Positions 51,033-60,396 of a stretch of DNA of 64,000 nucleotides are shown one piece after another (the stretch's first letter is position 1; each line of letters opens with the position of its first letter). The stretch comes from Terrisporobacter othiniensis (GTDB lineage: Bacteria; Bacillota; Clostridia; Peptostreptococcales; Peptostreptococcaceae): contig NZ_JWHR01000109.1 of assembly GCF_000808015.1 (NCBI RefSeq), forward strand, positions 62,001 to 126,000, given 5' to 3'. Both the position numbers and the translations under genes were made by a program. The notes beneath the pieces were generated by a model, which saw only the letters and a program-made list of their open reading frames with translations, made no database searches and was not told where the DNA came from.

Positions 51033-51608
51033 ATGAAAATAGGTGTATTAGCAATGCAAGGTGCTTATGCTGAACATATAAGCATACTAAAAAGTTTAGA
51101 AGTTTATACTGTGGAAATAAGAAATAAAGAAGATTTAAAAGAAATAGATGGTTTAATAATTCCTGGTGGTGAAAGTACGACTATGGGAAAATTAATTAGA
51201 GCTTTAGATATATATGAGGATTTAAAAGAAAAAATAGAAAGTGGGCTACCTGTATGGGGAACATGTGCAGGAATGATTTTACTTGCAAAAAGTATTTATG
51301 AAGATGATACAAAACATCTAGCAACTATGGATATTGAAGTGAGAAGAAATGCATATGGAAGACAGCTTGGGAGTTTTGGTACAAAGTCTTTTGTTAAGGG
51401 GATTGGAGAAGATGTAGAAATGATATTTATTAGAGCTCCATATATAGAATCTGTGGGAAAAAAGGTAGAAGTACTATCCGTTATAGATGGAAATATTGTT
51501 GCAGCAAAAGAAAATAATATGCTTGTAACATCTTTTCATCCAGAGTTAACTGAAGATAATAGAGTACATAAATATTTTGTAAATCTGGTGAAAAATAATA
51601 TAAAATAA
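51033..51608 (+). CDS. pdxT: Pyridoxal 5'-phosphate synthase glutaminase PdxT
   Basis: 191 residues. Class I glutaminase producing ammonia for PdxS. IGVLAMQGAYAEHI, IIPGGESTTMGKL, WGTCAGMILLA with the nucleophile cysteine, and the His-x-Glu of SFHPELTED are all present. It directly follows pdxS and ends within the left arm of a long terminator. Confidence 0.97.
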   Translation: MKIGVLAMQGAYAEHISILKSLEVYTVEIRNKEDLKEIDGLIIPGGESTTMGKLIRALDIYEDLKEKIESGLPVWGTCAGMILLAKSIYEDDTKHLATMDIEVRRNAYGRQLGSFGTKSFVKGIGEDVEMIFIRAPYIESVGKKVEVLSVIDGNIVAAKENNMLVTSFHPELTEDNRVHKYFVNLVKNNIK

Positions 51609-51657
51609 AAGAGCTATTACACAACTAATTATAATTAAGTTGTGTAATAGCTCTTTT
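51607..51657 (+). terminator. Terminator after pdxST
   Basis: A 20-bp perfect stem, AAAAGAGCTATTACACAACT (51607-51626) with its complement at 51638-51657. Confidence 0.92.
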
Positions 51658-51659
51658 GT

Positions 51660-52271
51660 ATGAAAATAATTATAAATATGGAATTTGAAAATAGGGTATA
51701 TGTACTTCTTGCACCAAATAAATTTTTAATGTATTTAGCGGCATTAAAGGGAATAGAAAAATTAGTTGCCAATGAAAAAATAAAAGAATTATTGAAGCTA
51801 GTAGCTCTTGAAGAGGTTGCAGATAAGAAGATGAAGTAGTAGGAGTATAGTTTATGGATATAAAAATAAAAATAGTTTAAAAGAGTTAAATAAAATAACA
51901 AAGAAAAAAGTTAATAAAACTTATTCTAGTATAGAAGAATTTGCAAAGAGCAATGAATACTAATCAAATAATTATGAGGGCGGTGTTTTTACTCAGAAAG
52001 AGTTGGAATTTTTCAATGAAGTTAACTTATTATATGCTTATTCAAACTTAAGTATTGATTTAATAAAAGATAAGTTTGTAGTATGTGTATTATAATAGGT
52101 AGTTGTAAGTTACATTATTTTAGGCGTTACATTACTTGTTTATTTTATAAACTTTGATTACAGTTATTATATGGTCTTTATTTATGAGTTTTAATATAGA
52201 GTATTTTCCAAATAGTTCAGATAGACATATCTGTGACGTTAGTGTAAATATATTTAATAAATATGGCATGT
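51660..52271 (+). pseudogene. Decayed coding region, fragments in three frames
   Basis: Short protein-like runs occur in shifting frames. One is a 59-codon piece starting at ATG 51660 (NRVYVLLAPNKFLMYLAALKG). Others are a Lys-rich piece ending IEEFAKSNEY, a piece with GVFTQKELEFFNEVNLLYAYSNLS, and a hydrophobic piece, VVSYIILGVTLLVYFINF. None has a ribosome site and stops interrupt each. Together they look like an eroded gene cluster, perhaps including the N-terminus of the membrane protein that follows. Confidence 0.55.
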
Positions 52272-52273
52272 AA

Positions 52274-53047
52274 ATGGACGAAGAAGAATTTAAAGATTTG
52301 AAAAGTTATAGAGAAAAAAGAGCTGAAGAAGCTACACAATATATATTAACTAAAGATTTATTTGCAAAATCAAGCTGTACTAATTACGATGACTTAGTTA
52401 AAGATATAGATCACTATTATGGAGGAGAAGTAGGCAAAAAAGAACTTAATGACTTACACAACAAAATAATGTTTGAGGAAAAGAATTACTTATTTTGGGA
52501 ATTAGAAAATTTAGATTATGTAATTTATAGATATGAAGATAAAGACTTTTGGATTGGTCTTGGTGGATTGCCAGAAAGTCTAGCACAAAATCTAAGACAT
52601 GAAGAGATAACAGCAAGTGTTATAGCATCATTTATAATCGCTACTATACAATTAATAATATTGTTTGTAGTATATAAACAAAACAATACTTATATGTTTT
52701 GGGATTGTATCATAAACTCAGCCATAAGTGATATGTCATCTTGGTATGATATAACTTTTGGACAGTACATAATACTATCAGTTGTTTTGAATTACATCAT
52801 AGCCTTTATTACATGTATGATAAGTGTATATGTATCATCAAAAGCAAGTACTTATATAAGTGCCATAGGAATTCAGATACCTATATTATTTACTTTTGGA
52901 ATATGGTTAAATGATAGAGGAATGAAGTACTTAACTACTACTTTTTATCAAAAATATAGCTTACAAATAATTTATCTTGGATTAATTATTTTATCATTAT
53001 TTATGATTTTTAAAAGAATAAAAAAAGAAATAATTGCAGATGTTTAA
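52274..53047 (+). pseudogene. Multi-helix membrane protein, probably the C-terminal remnant of an ABC-2-type permease
   Basis: 257 residues could be translated from the ATG at 52274, but no ribosome site precedes it. The first 110 residues are soluble and acidic (EEATQYILTKDLFAKSS, VKDIDHYYGGEVGKKEL). The last 150 contain about four membrane helices (ASVIASFIIATIQLIILFVV, IILSVVLNYIIAFITCM, ISAIGIQIPILFTFGIW). This arrangement recalls the C-terminal half of bacteriocin-type ABC-2 permeases. The decayed pieces just upstream, including a membrane helix, fit its missing N-terminus. No ATPase gene remains. Confidence 0.5.
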
Positions 53048-53114
53048 TCTGAAATTAAAGATGAGATAAATTAGTACATAAATTATTCAATTAAATTTTA
53101 CATAAATAAGGCTT

Positions 53115-53150
53115 AAAAGACTAAAGGGATTAATTCTTTTAGTCTTTTTT
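53115..53150 (+). terminator. Terminator after the permease remnant
   Basis: AAAAGACTAAA (53115-53125) pairs with TTTAGTCTTTT (53138-53148), followed by Ts. Confidence 0.82.
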
Positions 53151-53200
53151 TCTATTTTAAGTCGTAAGATATGATGAATAAAAATTTAAGGAGGGATACT

Positions 53201-53458
53201 ATGAACTTAGGATTTTTGAATAATTACTTAGTTTTAGTAATAGTAGGTATATGCATGTGTTTAGGATATATAATAAAAAATAGCCTAGATTTTATACCAA
53301 ATAAATACATACCATTAATAATGGGAATAACAGGTTGTCTTATAAACATATGGATAAATAAAAGTATAACTGCTGATGTTATTTTAGGTGGTTTATTTTC
53401 AGGGCTAGCAAGTACAGGTGTTCATCAAACTTTTGTAAATTTAATTCAAAATAAATAG
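53201..53458 (+). CDS. Phage holin-like protein (orphan)
   Basis: 85 residues from the ATG at 53201, which has AAGGAGG upstream; the longer frame overlaps that site. Two to three membrane helices and the ending GGLFSGLASTGVHQTFVNLIQ are typical of holins from clostridial phages. A holin makes timed membrane pores for lysis enzymes. No endolysin, tail or capsid gene lies nearby, so it is either a domesticated holin or a phage remnant. No att-like repeats are evident. Confidence 0.75.
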   Translation: MNLGFLNNYLVLVIVGICMCLGYIIKNSLDFIPNKYIPLIMGITGCLINIWINKSITADVILGGLFSGLASTGVHQTFVNLIQNK

Positions 53459-53534
53459 ATTATCAAGTATAAGTAGGGGTAAACTACAAATAAGATTGTT
53501 TTGATATGGAGATTATGGAGGAAATAAATAATTT

Positions 53535-54461
53535 ATGATAATTAACACAGGAAATAGAACGGATATACCAGCCTACTTTAGTGACTGGTTTTACAATAGA
53601 ATAAAAGAAGGATACGTTTATGCTAGAAATCCATATTATCCAAGTCAAGTGACAAAATACAAATTAACCCCCGATGTAGTAGATTGTCTTTGTTTTTGTA
53701 CAAAAAATCCTGAACCTATGATTGAAAGGTTAGATGAATTAAAAGGATTTGGTCAGTTCTGGTTTGTTACAATTACACCTTATGATAAAGATATAGAACC
53801 AAATGTTCCAAATAAAGAAAAAGTAATGGAAAGTTTAAAAAAATTATCATCCGTAATAGGTCCAGAGAAAGTTATATGGAGATATGATCCTATTTTTATT
53901 TCGGAGAAATATAGTTTGAAGATCCATTTAGAAAACTTTGAAAAAATGGCATCAAATCTTTCTGGATATACTGAAGAATGTATCATTAGTTTTGTAGATT
54001 TATATGAAAAAACAAAACGAAATTTTCCAGGTGTGAGAGAAGTATCAAAAGAAGAACGTGAAATTATAGCAAAAGAGTTTGTATGTATTGGAACTAAATA
54101 TAATATAAATATAAAAACTTGTGCAGAAGGGTATGAATTATCTAAGTTTGGTATAGATTGTAGTGGATGTATGACACAAGCAGTACTTGAAAGAGCGATC
54201 CATAGTAATTTAAAAGTTCCTAAGAAAAAGGGCAGTAGAGAAAGTTGTGATTGCTTGTTAGGTAATGATATTGGTATGTATAATACTTGTTATCATGGAT
54301 GTTTGTATTGCTATGCTAATTATAGTAGAGATATTGTTAGAGATAATTTTAAGAAGCATGATAAAAACTCACCTTTTTTGATTGGAAATTTCATGGAAGG
54401 TGATATTATTAAGGACGCTCTACAAGAGAGCTATATTGATAATCAAATAACATTTTTTTAA
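53535..54461 (+). CDS. DUF1848 protein, radical-SAM-like cysteine motif
   Basis: 308 residues, full length for DUF1848. IINTGNRTDIPAYFSDWFYNRI and VIWRYDPIFISEKYS are conserved stretches of the family. The C-terminal CYHGCLYCYANYS gives a C-x3-C-x2-C arrangement as in radical-SAM clusters, here at the C-terminus and not the N-terminus. Additional cysteines occur in GIDCSGCM and SCDCLLG. The family is uncharacterised as far as I know. GGAGG precedes the ATG. Confidence 0.85.
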   Translation: MIINTGNRTDIPAYFSDWFYNRIKEGYVYARNPYYPSQVTKYKLTPDVVDCLCFCTKNPEPMIERLDELKGFGQFWFVTITPYDKDIEPNVPNKEKVMESLKKLSSVIGPEKVIWRYDPIFISEKYSLKIHLENFEKMASNLSGYTEECIISFVDLYEKTKRNFPGVREVSKEEREIIAKEFVCIGTKYNINIKTCAEGYELSKFGIDCSGCMTQAVLERAIHSNLKVPKKKGSRESCDCLLGNDIGMYNTCYHGCLYCYANYSRDIVRDNFKKHDKNSPFLIGNFMEGDIIKDALQESYIDNQITFF

Positions 54462-54463
54462 TA

Positions 54464-54506
54464 AAAAAGTAGTTACTTGAAGAAAAATTCTTAGTAACTA
54501 CTTTTT
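54464..54506. terminator. Bidirectional terminator between DUF1848 gene and tRNA-Leu
   Basis: AAAAAGTAGTTACT (54464-54477) pairs with AGTAACTACTTTTT (54493-54506). Confidence 0.9.
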
Positions 54507-54510
54507 GAAT

Positions 54511-54596
54511 TGGTGCCGGATGTGGGACTCGAACCCACACGGTATTGCTACCAACGGATTTTGAGTCCGTCGCGTCTGCCATTCCACCAATCCGGC
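54511..54596 (-). tRNA. tRNA-Leu (anticodon CAA)
   Basis: On the minus strand the acceptor stem GCCGGAT pairs with ATCCGGC and CCA is encoded. The anticodon arm is GGACT-CAA-AATCC. A long variable arm and the T-loop GGTTCGAGTCC identify a class II tRNA. The size of 86 nt fits tRNA-Leu. The anticodon reads UUG codons. Confidence 0.97.
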
Positions 54597-54613
54597 ATAT
54601 TTATTTACACTAA

Positions 54614-54642
54614 ATTATAACAAAGGCTTAAATTAAAATCAA
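54614..54642 (-). promoter_or_regulatory. Promoter of tRNA-Leu
   Basis: On the minus strand, TTGATT (54642-54637) and TATAAT (54619-54614) are 17 bases apart, just upstream of the tRNA. Confidence 0.75.
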
Positions 54643-54872
54643 GTATAAAGAAATATTTAATTATAATAAAAATATTTTTATGGTATTGAAAAAGTGTAAG
54701 GTATATATGAAAAAACACAGTAAACATATATGATTAGTGACATTAAGCTATTGTAATTTTCTTTTTTACACCTTAATATAATTTGATTATTGTGGTATTA
54801 TTAAATAATAATATATGGGTATATAATAAGATATATAAATATATAATATTGAAAAATATAGGAGTGATAAAC

Positions 54873-57527
54873 TTGGACAAAAGATTAATAATTATAGATG
54901 GAAACTCGATAATAAATAGAGCATTTTATGCATTGCCAGATATGACAAATAGTGAAGGATTACATACTAATGCCATATATGGTTTTACTAGAATGTTATT
55001 TAAAATAATAGATGACTATAAGCCAACTCACATAAGTGTAGCTTTCGATATGAAAGCACCAACATTTAGGCATAAAGAATTTGCCGAGTACAAAGCAGGA
55101 AGAAAGAAAATGCCAGGTGAACTTGGTCAACAATTACAACCTTTAAAAGAATTATTAGATAAGTTTGACATACATAGAATGGAAATGGCAGGATATGAGG
55201 CTGACGATTTAATTGGTACAGTTTCAAAAATGGGAGAAGACAACGGCTTTAAAGTTTATATAGTTACAGGAGATAAGGATGCTATACAATTAGCATCAGA
55301 CAAAATTACTACTCTGATAACTAAAAAAGGTGTAGGGGAAGTGGAAGAATATAACTATGATTCAGTTATAGAAAGATATGAAATGACTCCAACACAATTT
55401 ATAGACCTAAAAGGACTAATGGGAGATAAATCAGATAATATACCAGGAGTTCCTGGAATAGGAGAAAAAACAGGGATAAAACTTATAAAGGAATTTTCTT
55501 CAGTAGAAAACTTAATAGAAAACACTGAACAACTAAAGGGAAGCGTTAAGAAAAAGATAGAAGAAAATAAAGAGCAAGCTATATTTAGTAAAAAACTAGC
55601 TACAATTATGAGAGATGTACCTATTGAAATAAGTTTAGAGGAATTAGCTTACGGAGATTATGATAAAAATGCAGTAATAGAGGAATTCAAAAAGTTTGGA
55701 TTTAACACATTAATAAAGCAAGTTCTATCTATGGATTCAGGTAGTGAAGAGTGTTCAGTGGAAGAAAAGATAGAATTAAACATTGTTCCTTTAGAAAATG
55801 TAGAAGAGTTAAAAAGAGAAGTAGAAAAAACTAATAAATTATTTATAAAAACTGTAAAAAAAGTAGGAAACATATTAGATAAAAATATTTTATATGTATT
55901 TATAAGTACAAATGGAGAAGATATTTACTATTTAAGTGATGAAAAATTGGAATTAATAAAAGATCTTCTTATAAATGAAGAAATCAAGAAAATCGGCTAC
56001 AATTTAAAAGATGATTACTTATCATTAAAATCATACAATATAAATATGAACAATATATTCTTCGATATAGCTATAGGTGAGTATTTAATAGATTCAAAAT
56101 CATCAACTTCTTATGAATGTAGTGATATAGCAATGAAATATTTAACTAAAAAGATTAAATCAGAAGAAGAGATACTAGGTAAAGGTGCTAAAGCTAAGAA
56201 ATTCCAAGACTTAGATATAGAAGAGTTGAGCACATATTTCGGAGAAATAATAAATATAGTTTATAATGTATACCCAATTATGGAAAAAGCCTTTAAAGAT
56301 ATGGATATGGAATACTTATTCTATGATGTGGAAATGCCGTTAGTAGAAGTATTAGGATCTATGGAATACTGTGGTATGGCAGTGGACAAGAATCAACTTA
56401 ATGAACTGGGAGATAAGTTCAAAAGTATAATTGCAAACTTAGAAGAAGAAATTTTCTCAATGGCAGGGGAAAAGTTTAATATAAATTCTCCAAAACAATT
56501 GGGAGTTATATTATTTGAAAAACTTGAACTTCCAGTAGTTAAGAAAACTAAAACTGGATACTCAACTAATGCGGATGTATTAGAAAAACTTAGAGATAAA
56601 CATGAGATAATAGACAAGATTACTGAATATAGACAAATAGTTAAGTTAAACTCAACATATGTGGAAGGATTAAGTAACATAATCAACCCTATAAGTGGTA
56701 GAATTCATTCTTCATTTAATCAAACAATAACTACTACAGGAAGAATATCTTCTACTGAACCAAATTTACAAAACATACCTGTTAAAACTGAAATGGGTAG
56801 AGAAATAAGAAAAGTATTTATTGCAGATAATCACTGTAAATTAGTAGATGCAGATTACTCTCAAGTAGAGCTTAGAGTATTAGCTCATATGAGTGGAGAT
56901 GAGCATATGATAGAAGCTTTCCAAAATGATATAGATATTCACTCAAAGACAGCATCTCAAATATTTGACGTGGATGTAAATGAAGTTAACTCAAAGCAAA
57001 GAAGTGAAGCTAAAGCTATAAACTTTGGTATAGTATATGGAAAAACTGATTTTGGTTTATCTCAAGATTTAAATATACCAGTGCCACAGGCTAAAGCTTA
57101 TATAGAAAGTTATTTTGCAAATTATGACAAAATTAAAGTATTTATGGATGATGCAATAAAAAATGCAACAGACAATGGATATGCTTTAACTATTTTCAAT
57201 AGAAGAAGATATATACCAGAAATAAATTCAAGTAATTTTATGGTTAGAAATCAAGGAAAGAGATTCGCTATGAATGCTCCTATCCAAGGAAGTGCAGCTG
57301 ATATTATAAAAATAGCTATGGTAAATGTCTATAATAGATTAAAAGATGAGCAACTTAAATCAAAACTAATATTACAAGTACACGATGAGCTTATTGTTGA
57401 AGCTGTAGATGAAGAGATAGAAGATGTATGTAAAATAGTAAAAGAAGAAATGGAATCAGCAGTTAATTTACAAGTACACTTGGATGTAGATTTAAATGTT
57501 GGAGATTCATGGTATGAAACTAAGTAG
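54873..57527 (+). CDS. polA: DNA polymerase I
   Basis: 884 residues from a TTG at 54873 with AGGAGTG upstream; a longer frame from 54783 has no ribosome site. The 5'-3' exonuclease domain (1-290) shows RLIIIDGNSIINRAFYALP, HEADD-like YEADDLIGT and GLMGDKSDNIPGVPGIGEKT. The middle domain lacks the Asp-x-Glu of proofreading enzymes (LFIKTVKKVG there), so proofreading is probably lost. The polymerase domain has VDADYSQVELRVLAH, KAINFGIVYG and LQVHDELIVEA. It fills repair gaps and removes RNA primers. coaE follows 8 bases later, a common order in Firmicutes. Confidence 0.97.
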   Translation: MDKRLIIIDGNSIINRAFYALPDMTNSEGLHTNAIYGFTRMLFKIIDDYKPTHISVAFDMKAPTFRHKEFAEYKAGRKKMPGELGQQLQPLKELLDKFDIHRMEMAGYEADDLIGTVSKMGEDNGFKVYIVTGDKDAIQLASDKITTLITKKGVGEVEEYNYDSVIERYEMTPTQFIDLKGLMGDKSDNIPGVPGIGEKTGIKLIKEFSSVENLIENTEQLKGSVKKKIEENKEQAIFSKKLATIMRDVPIEISLEELAYGDYDKNAVIEEFKKFGFNTLIKQVLSMDSGSEECSVEEKIELNIVPLENVEELKREVEKTNKLFIKTVKKVGNILDKNILYVFISTNGEDIYYLSDEKLELIKDLLINEEIKKIGYNLKDDYLSLKSYNINMNNIFFDIAIGEYLIDSKSSTSYECSDIAMKYLTKKIKSEEEILGKGAKAKKFQDLDIEELSTYFGEIINIVYNVYPIMEKAFKDMDMEYLFYDVEMPLVEVLGSMEYCGMAVDKNQLNELGDKFKSIIANLEEEIFSMAGEKFNINSPKQLGVILFEKLELPVVKKTKTGYSTNADVLEKLRDKHEIIDKITEYRQIVKLNSTYVEGLSNIINPISGRIHSSFNQTITTTGRISSTEPNLQNIPVKTEMGREIRKVFIADNHCKLVDADYSQVELRVLAHMSGDEHMIEAFQNDIDIHSKTASQIFDVDVNEVNSKQRSEAKAINFGIVYGKTDFGLSQDLNIPVPQAKAYIESYFANYDKIKVFMDDAIKNATDNGYALTIFNRRRYIPEINSSNFMVRNQGKRFAMNAPIQGSAADIIKIAMVNVYNRLKDEQLKSKLILQVHDELIVEAVDEEIEDVCKIVKEEMESAVNLQVHLDVDLNVGDSWYETK

Positions 57528-57535
57528 GTGAAATT

Positions 57536-58138
57536 ATGCTTATTTTGGGATTGACTGGAAATATTGGTTGTGGAAAAAGTAGTTTATCAACAATATTTAG
57601 TGAAGAAAATATAGATATAGTCGATGCAGATATTATTGCGCGACAAATTTATGATGATGAAAAATTACTCCAAAAAGTATATTATACTTTTGGAACTGAT
57701 ATAAAAAATGAAGATGGTTCTTTGAATAGAAAAGCTTTAGGAAGAATAGTTTTCAATGATGATGAAAAACTAATTCAGCTTAATAAGCTAACTCATCCGA
57801 TCATAAGGCAAAATGTAAGTGATCAGATTGATGAGTATAAAAAGCAAAATAAAGAAATAGTAGTATTAGATGCCGCATTACTTATTGAATCAGATTATTT
57901 AAATTTTATTGATAAATTACTAGTAGTTACTTGTAATGAAGACATACAAATTGAAAGAATAAAAAAAAGAGATAATTGTTCTACTGAGGAAGCACTTAGT
58001 AGAATAAAATCTCAAATGAGTCAAGAAAATAAAGTAAAATATGCAGATTATGTAATAGATAATTCGGGTACAATTGACGAGTTAAAAAACAAGGCTTTTA
58101 TATTTTTGAATTATATAAAGGAGAAGTGGAGTGTATAA
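57536..58138 (+). CDS. coaE: Dephospho-CoA kinase
   Basis: 200 residues. It phosphorylates dephospho-CoA at the 3'-hydroxyl, the last step of coenzyme A synthesis. GLTGNIGCGKSSLS is the P-loop; IVDADIIARQIYD and LNKLTHPIIRQ are typical CoaE motifs; RIKKRDNCSTEEALSRIKSQM is the lid. Its end overlaps the transglycosylase start by 8 bases, so three genes here (polA, coaE, transglycosylase) are probably translated together. Confidence 0.95.
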   Translation: MLILGLTGNIGCGKSSLSTIFSEENIDIVDADIIARQIYDDEKLLQKVYYTFGTDIKNEDGSLNRKALGRIVFNDDEKLIQLNKLTHPIIRQNVSDQIDEYKKQNKEIVVLDAALLIESDYLNFIDKLLVVTCNEDIQIERIKKRDNCSTEEALSRIKSQMSQENKVKYADYVIDNSGTIDELKNKAFIFLNYIKEKWSV

Positions 58139-58688
58139 GAAAAGTATTTTAATCTTATCTGTTATTATAATCTTAGGCGGAACAATTTATTTAGAAGGTG
58201 GTAGAATAAAAACTTTACTCTACCCTAAAAAGTACTCTGCATATGTAGAAAAATATGCAGAGGAATATAATCTAGATGAAAATTTAGTTTATAGTATTAT
58301 AAAAGCAGAAAGTAAATTTAATGAAAAAGCATTATCACGCAGAGGTGCAAAAGGTTTGATGCAAATTGCGGATATTACAAGAGATTGGGCAATAGAAGAA
58401 TTAGAGCTAAATGATGATATAGATATATATGATCCGGAAACTAACATAAGAGTAGGTTGTTGGTATCTGAACACTTTATATAAAGAGTTCGGAAAAACAG
58501 AGTTAGTTATTGCAGCATATAATGGTGGTTCTGGAAATGTGAAAAAATGGTTGGGTGATGAAGAATATAGTAATGATGGAGAAAACTTACATACAATACC
58601 TTTTTTAGAAACAGATAGATATATAACAAAAGTAAAGAAATATTATGAACAATATAATATGTTATACAGCGAGGAAGGAAGGAACTAA
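58131..58688 (+). CDS. Membrane-anchored lytic transglycosylase (SLT domain)
   Basis: 185 residues from a GTG at 58131. An N-terminal membrane helix (about residues 5-20) exports the catalytic part. IIKAESKFNEKALSRRGAKGLMQI contains the catalytic glutamate (Glu60) of the Slt family, followed by YDPETNIRVGCWYLN and AAYNGGSGNVKKWL. It cleaves peptidoglycan between MurNAc and GlcNAc with anhydro-MurNAc formation. The position after coaE and before an oligopeptide-binding lipoprotein is known in clostridia. Both flanking junctions overlap. Confidence 0.93.
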   Translation: MYKKSILILSVIIILGGTIYLEGGRIKTLLYPKKYSAYVEKYAEEYNLDENLVYSIIKAESKFNEKALSRRGAKGLMQIADITRDWAIEELELNDDIDIYDPETNIRVGCWYLNTLYKEFGKTELVIAAYNGGSGNVKKWLGDEEYSNDGENLHTIPFLETDRYITKVKKYYEQYNMLYSEEGRN

Positions 58689-60367
58689 TGAAGAAAAAAT
58701 TAATAAAACTTCTAGCAATAGTTTTAACCATAGTTCTGGGAACTGTAGGATGTGCCAAAGAAAATAAAAATGAAGATAGTAATGAAGAAATAAACGAGTA
58801 TAATATTCAAGAGTCAAATTATATTCACTTAACAATGTTATTTCCAAAGACTATAAATCCTATATTAAACAGAGATAAATCAGTGGGTTATATAATGAAT
58901 TTAATTTATGATGGTTTATTCGAAATTGATGAAAACTATAACGTTGAACCAAGACTAGTTGAAACGTATACAAAGTCTTCAGATGGTAAAAGTATAAATA
59001 TTAAATTAAAGTCAGATGCCACTTGGCATAATAATAAAGAACTAACATCTAGTGATGTTAATTTTACTGTAGACTTAATTAAAAAAATTAAAGATAATCC
59101 TTATTCAGACTTAGTTGGAAATATTAAATCTATACAAATAAATGATAGTAAGAATTTTACCATTAATTTGAATGAGAATGATCCTTTTATAATAGAAAAG
59201 TTGACATTTCCAATTGTTTCAAAGGATAAATTAAGTAGCTTAAAAACTGATGAAGTAAATAAGTATAAGAATAATCTTTTAGGTAATGGACCTTATAAAA
59301 TAAAAGAGTATGTAGATAGACAATACATGATACTTGAAAGAAATGAAAAGTACTTTGGAGATTTACCAGAGAATAGAAAAGAAATTTTTGTGAAAATGGT
59401 ACCTGATAAGGAATCACAAACGGAGATGGTACTTTCATTAGATAGTGATATTGCTAGTGTAACTTTATCAGAATTAAGTAAGTTTGAGAAGAAAAAAGAG
59501 TTTAATATAACTAATTATGAAGGTAGAAATTATGAGATGGTTATATTCAATTATGATAATGAGTTTTTGAATGATGTTAATTTTAGAAAGGCTATAATAT
59601 CAGCAATAGATAGAAAACAACTTTTAAAAGAAGCTTATGTAGATAACGCAACTTTATCACATTTTCCTCTTAATACAACAAGTAAATACTATAATAAAGA
59701 TATTAAAGATTTAGATTATAATAAAGAAAATGCAATAAAGTATTTAACAGAGGCACTAAAATCAGTAAATGAGTCTTTAGAATCACAAAAACAAACTGAT
59801 GCTAGTAAACAGAGTTCACAAGATTTACAAGGAGTAATAGAGGATAATTCTACTGGTATTTCTTCTAATTCAGAACTTTCAAGAAAAGACATGAAAGAAA
59901 TGCTAAAGCAAATAGAGTTAAATATAGTAGTTTCAGCTGAAAATGGTGAGAGAATAAAAGTAGCTAATACTATAAAACAAAACTTATCATCAATAGGAAT
60001 TAAAAGTGTTGTAAAAGAACTAAATGAGAAAGATTTAGCTAAAGCGCTTAATTCTAAAGAATATGATTTAGCAGTGGTTGGATATTCATTATCAAGCATT
60101 CCTGATGCTAGAGGAATATTAGAATCATGTAATATAAAGGATAAACAATTTTTAACTTATATTAAATCTTTAGGAAATTCTAAATCAGAGGATGAAACTA
60201 AAAAAGTATATGATCAAATTCAAAAATATGTGGTTGAAAAAGGATTATTTATATCTTTAGGGATATTAGATAATTTTATAGTATCTAATAAAAGACTTGA
60301 AGGAAAAATTTATCCAAATGATTTTGATATTTATAAAGGAATTTCAAATTTACAAATGAGTAAATAA
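58688..60367 (+). CDS. Oligopeptide ABC-transporter substrate-binding lipoprotein
   Basis: 559 residues. The signal ends in GTVGC with Cys22 as lipid-attachment site. The family 5 solute-binding fold is seen in TINPILNRDKSVGYIMNLIYDGLFE, the DATWHNNKELTSSDVNFTV motif, NGPYKIKEY, and NVDFRKAI-like NFRKAIISAIDRKQL. An insertion of about 50 polar residues (370-420, rich in Ser/Gln) is unusual. No permease or ATPase genes adjoin it, so it either uses a distant transporter or acts as a sensor or wall-peptide binder linked to the preceding transglycosylase. The latter is inference. Confidence 0.9.
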   Translation: MKKKLIKLLAIVLTIVLGTVGCAKENKNEDSNEEINEYNIQESNYIHLTMLFPKTINPILNRDKSVGYIMNLIYDGLFEIDENYNVEPRLVETYTKSSDGKSINIKLKSDATWHNNKELTSSDVNFTVDLIKKIKDNPYSDLVGNIKSIQINDSKNFTINLNENDPFIIEKLTFPIVSKDKLSSLKTDEVNKYKNNLLGNGPYKIKEYVDRQYMILERNEKYFGDLPENRKEIFVKMVPDKESQTEMVLSLDSDIASVTLSELSKFEKKKEFNITNYEGRNYEMVIFNYDNEFLNDVNFRKAIISAIDRKQLLKEAYVDNATLSHFPLNTTSKYYNKDIKDLDYNKENAIKYLTEALKSVNESLESQKQTDASKQSSQDLQGVIEDNSTGISSNSELSRKDMKEMLKQIELNIVVSAENGERIKVANTIKQNLSSIGIKSVVKELNEKDLAKALNSKEYDLAVVGYSLSSIPDARGILESCNIKDKQFLTYIKSLGNSKSEDETKKVYDQIQKYVVEKGLFISLGILDNFIVSNKRLEGKIYPNDFDIYKGISNLQMSK

Positions 60368-60396
60368 GCGAATTTACTAATAGGAGGAATAACTAC

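Noticed and set aside
54783..54872. Extended N-terminus of PolA
   Set aside because: The first 30 codons are AT-rich leader sequence; AGGAGTG and the conserved RLIIIDGNS start support the TTG at 54873.
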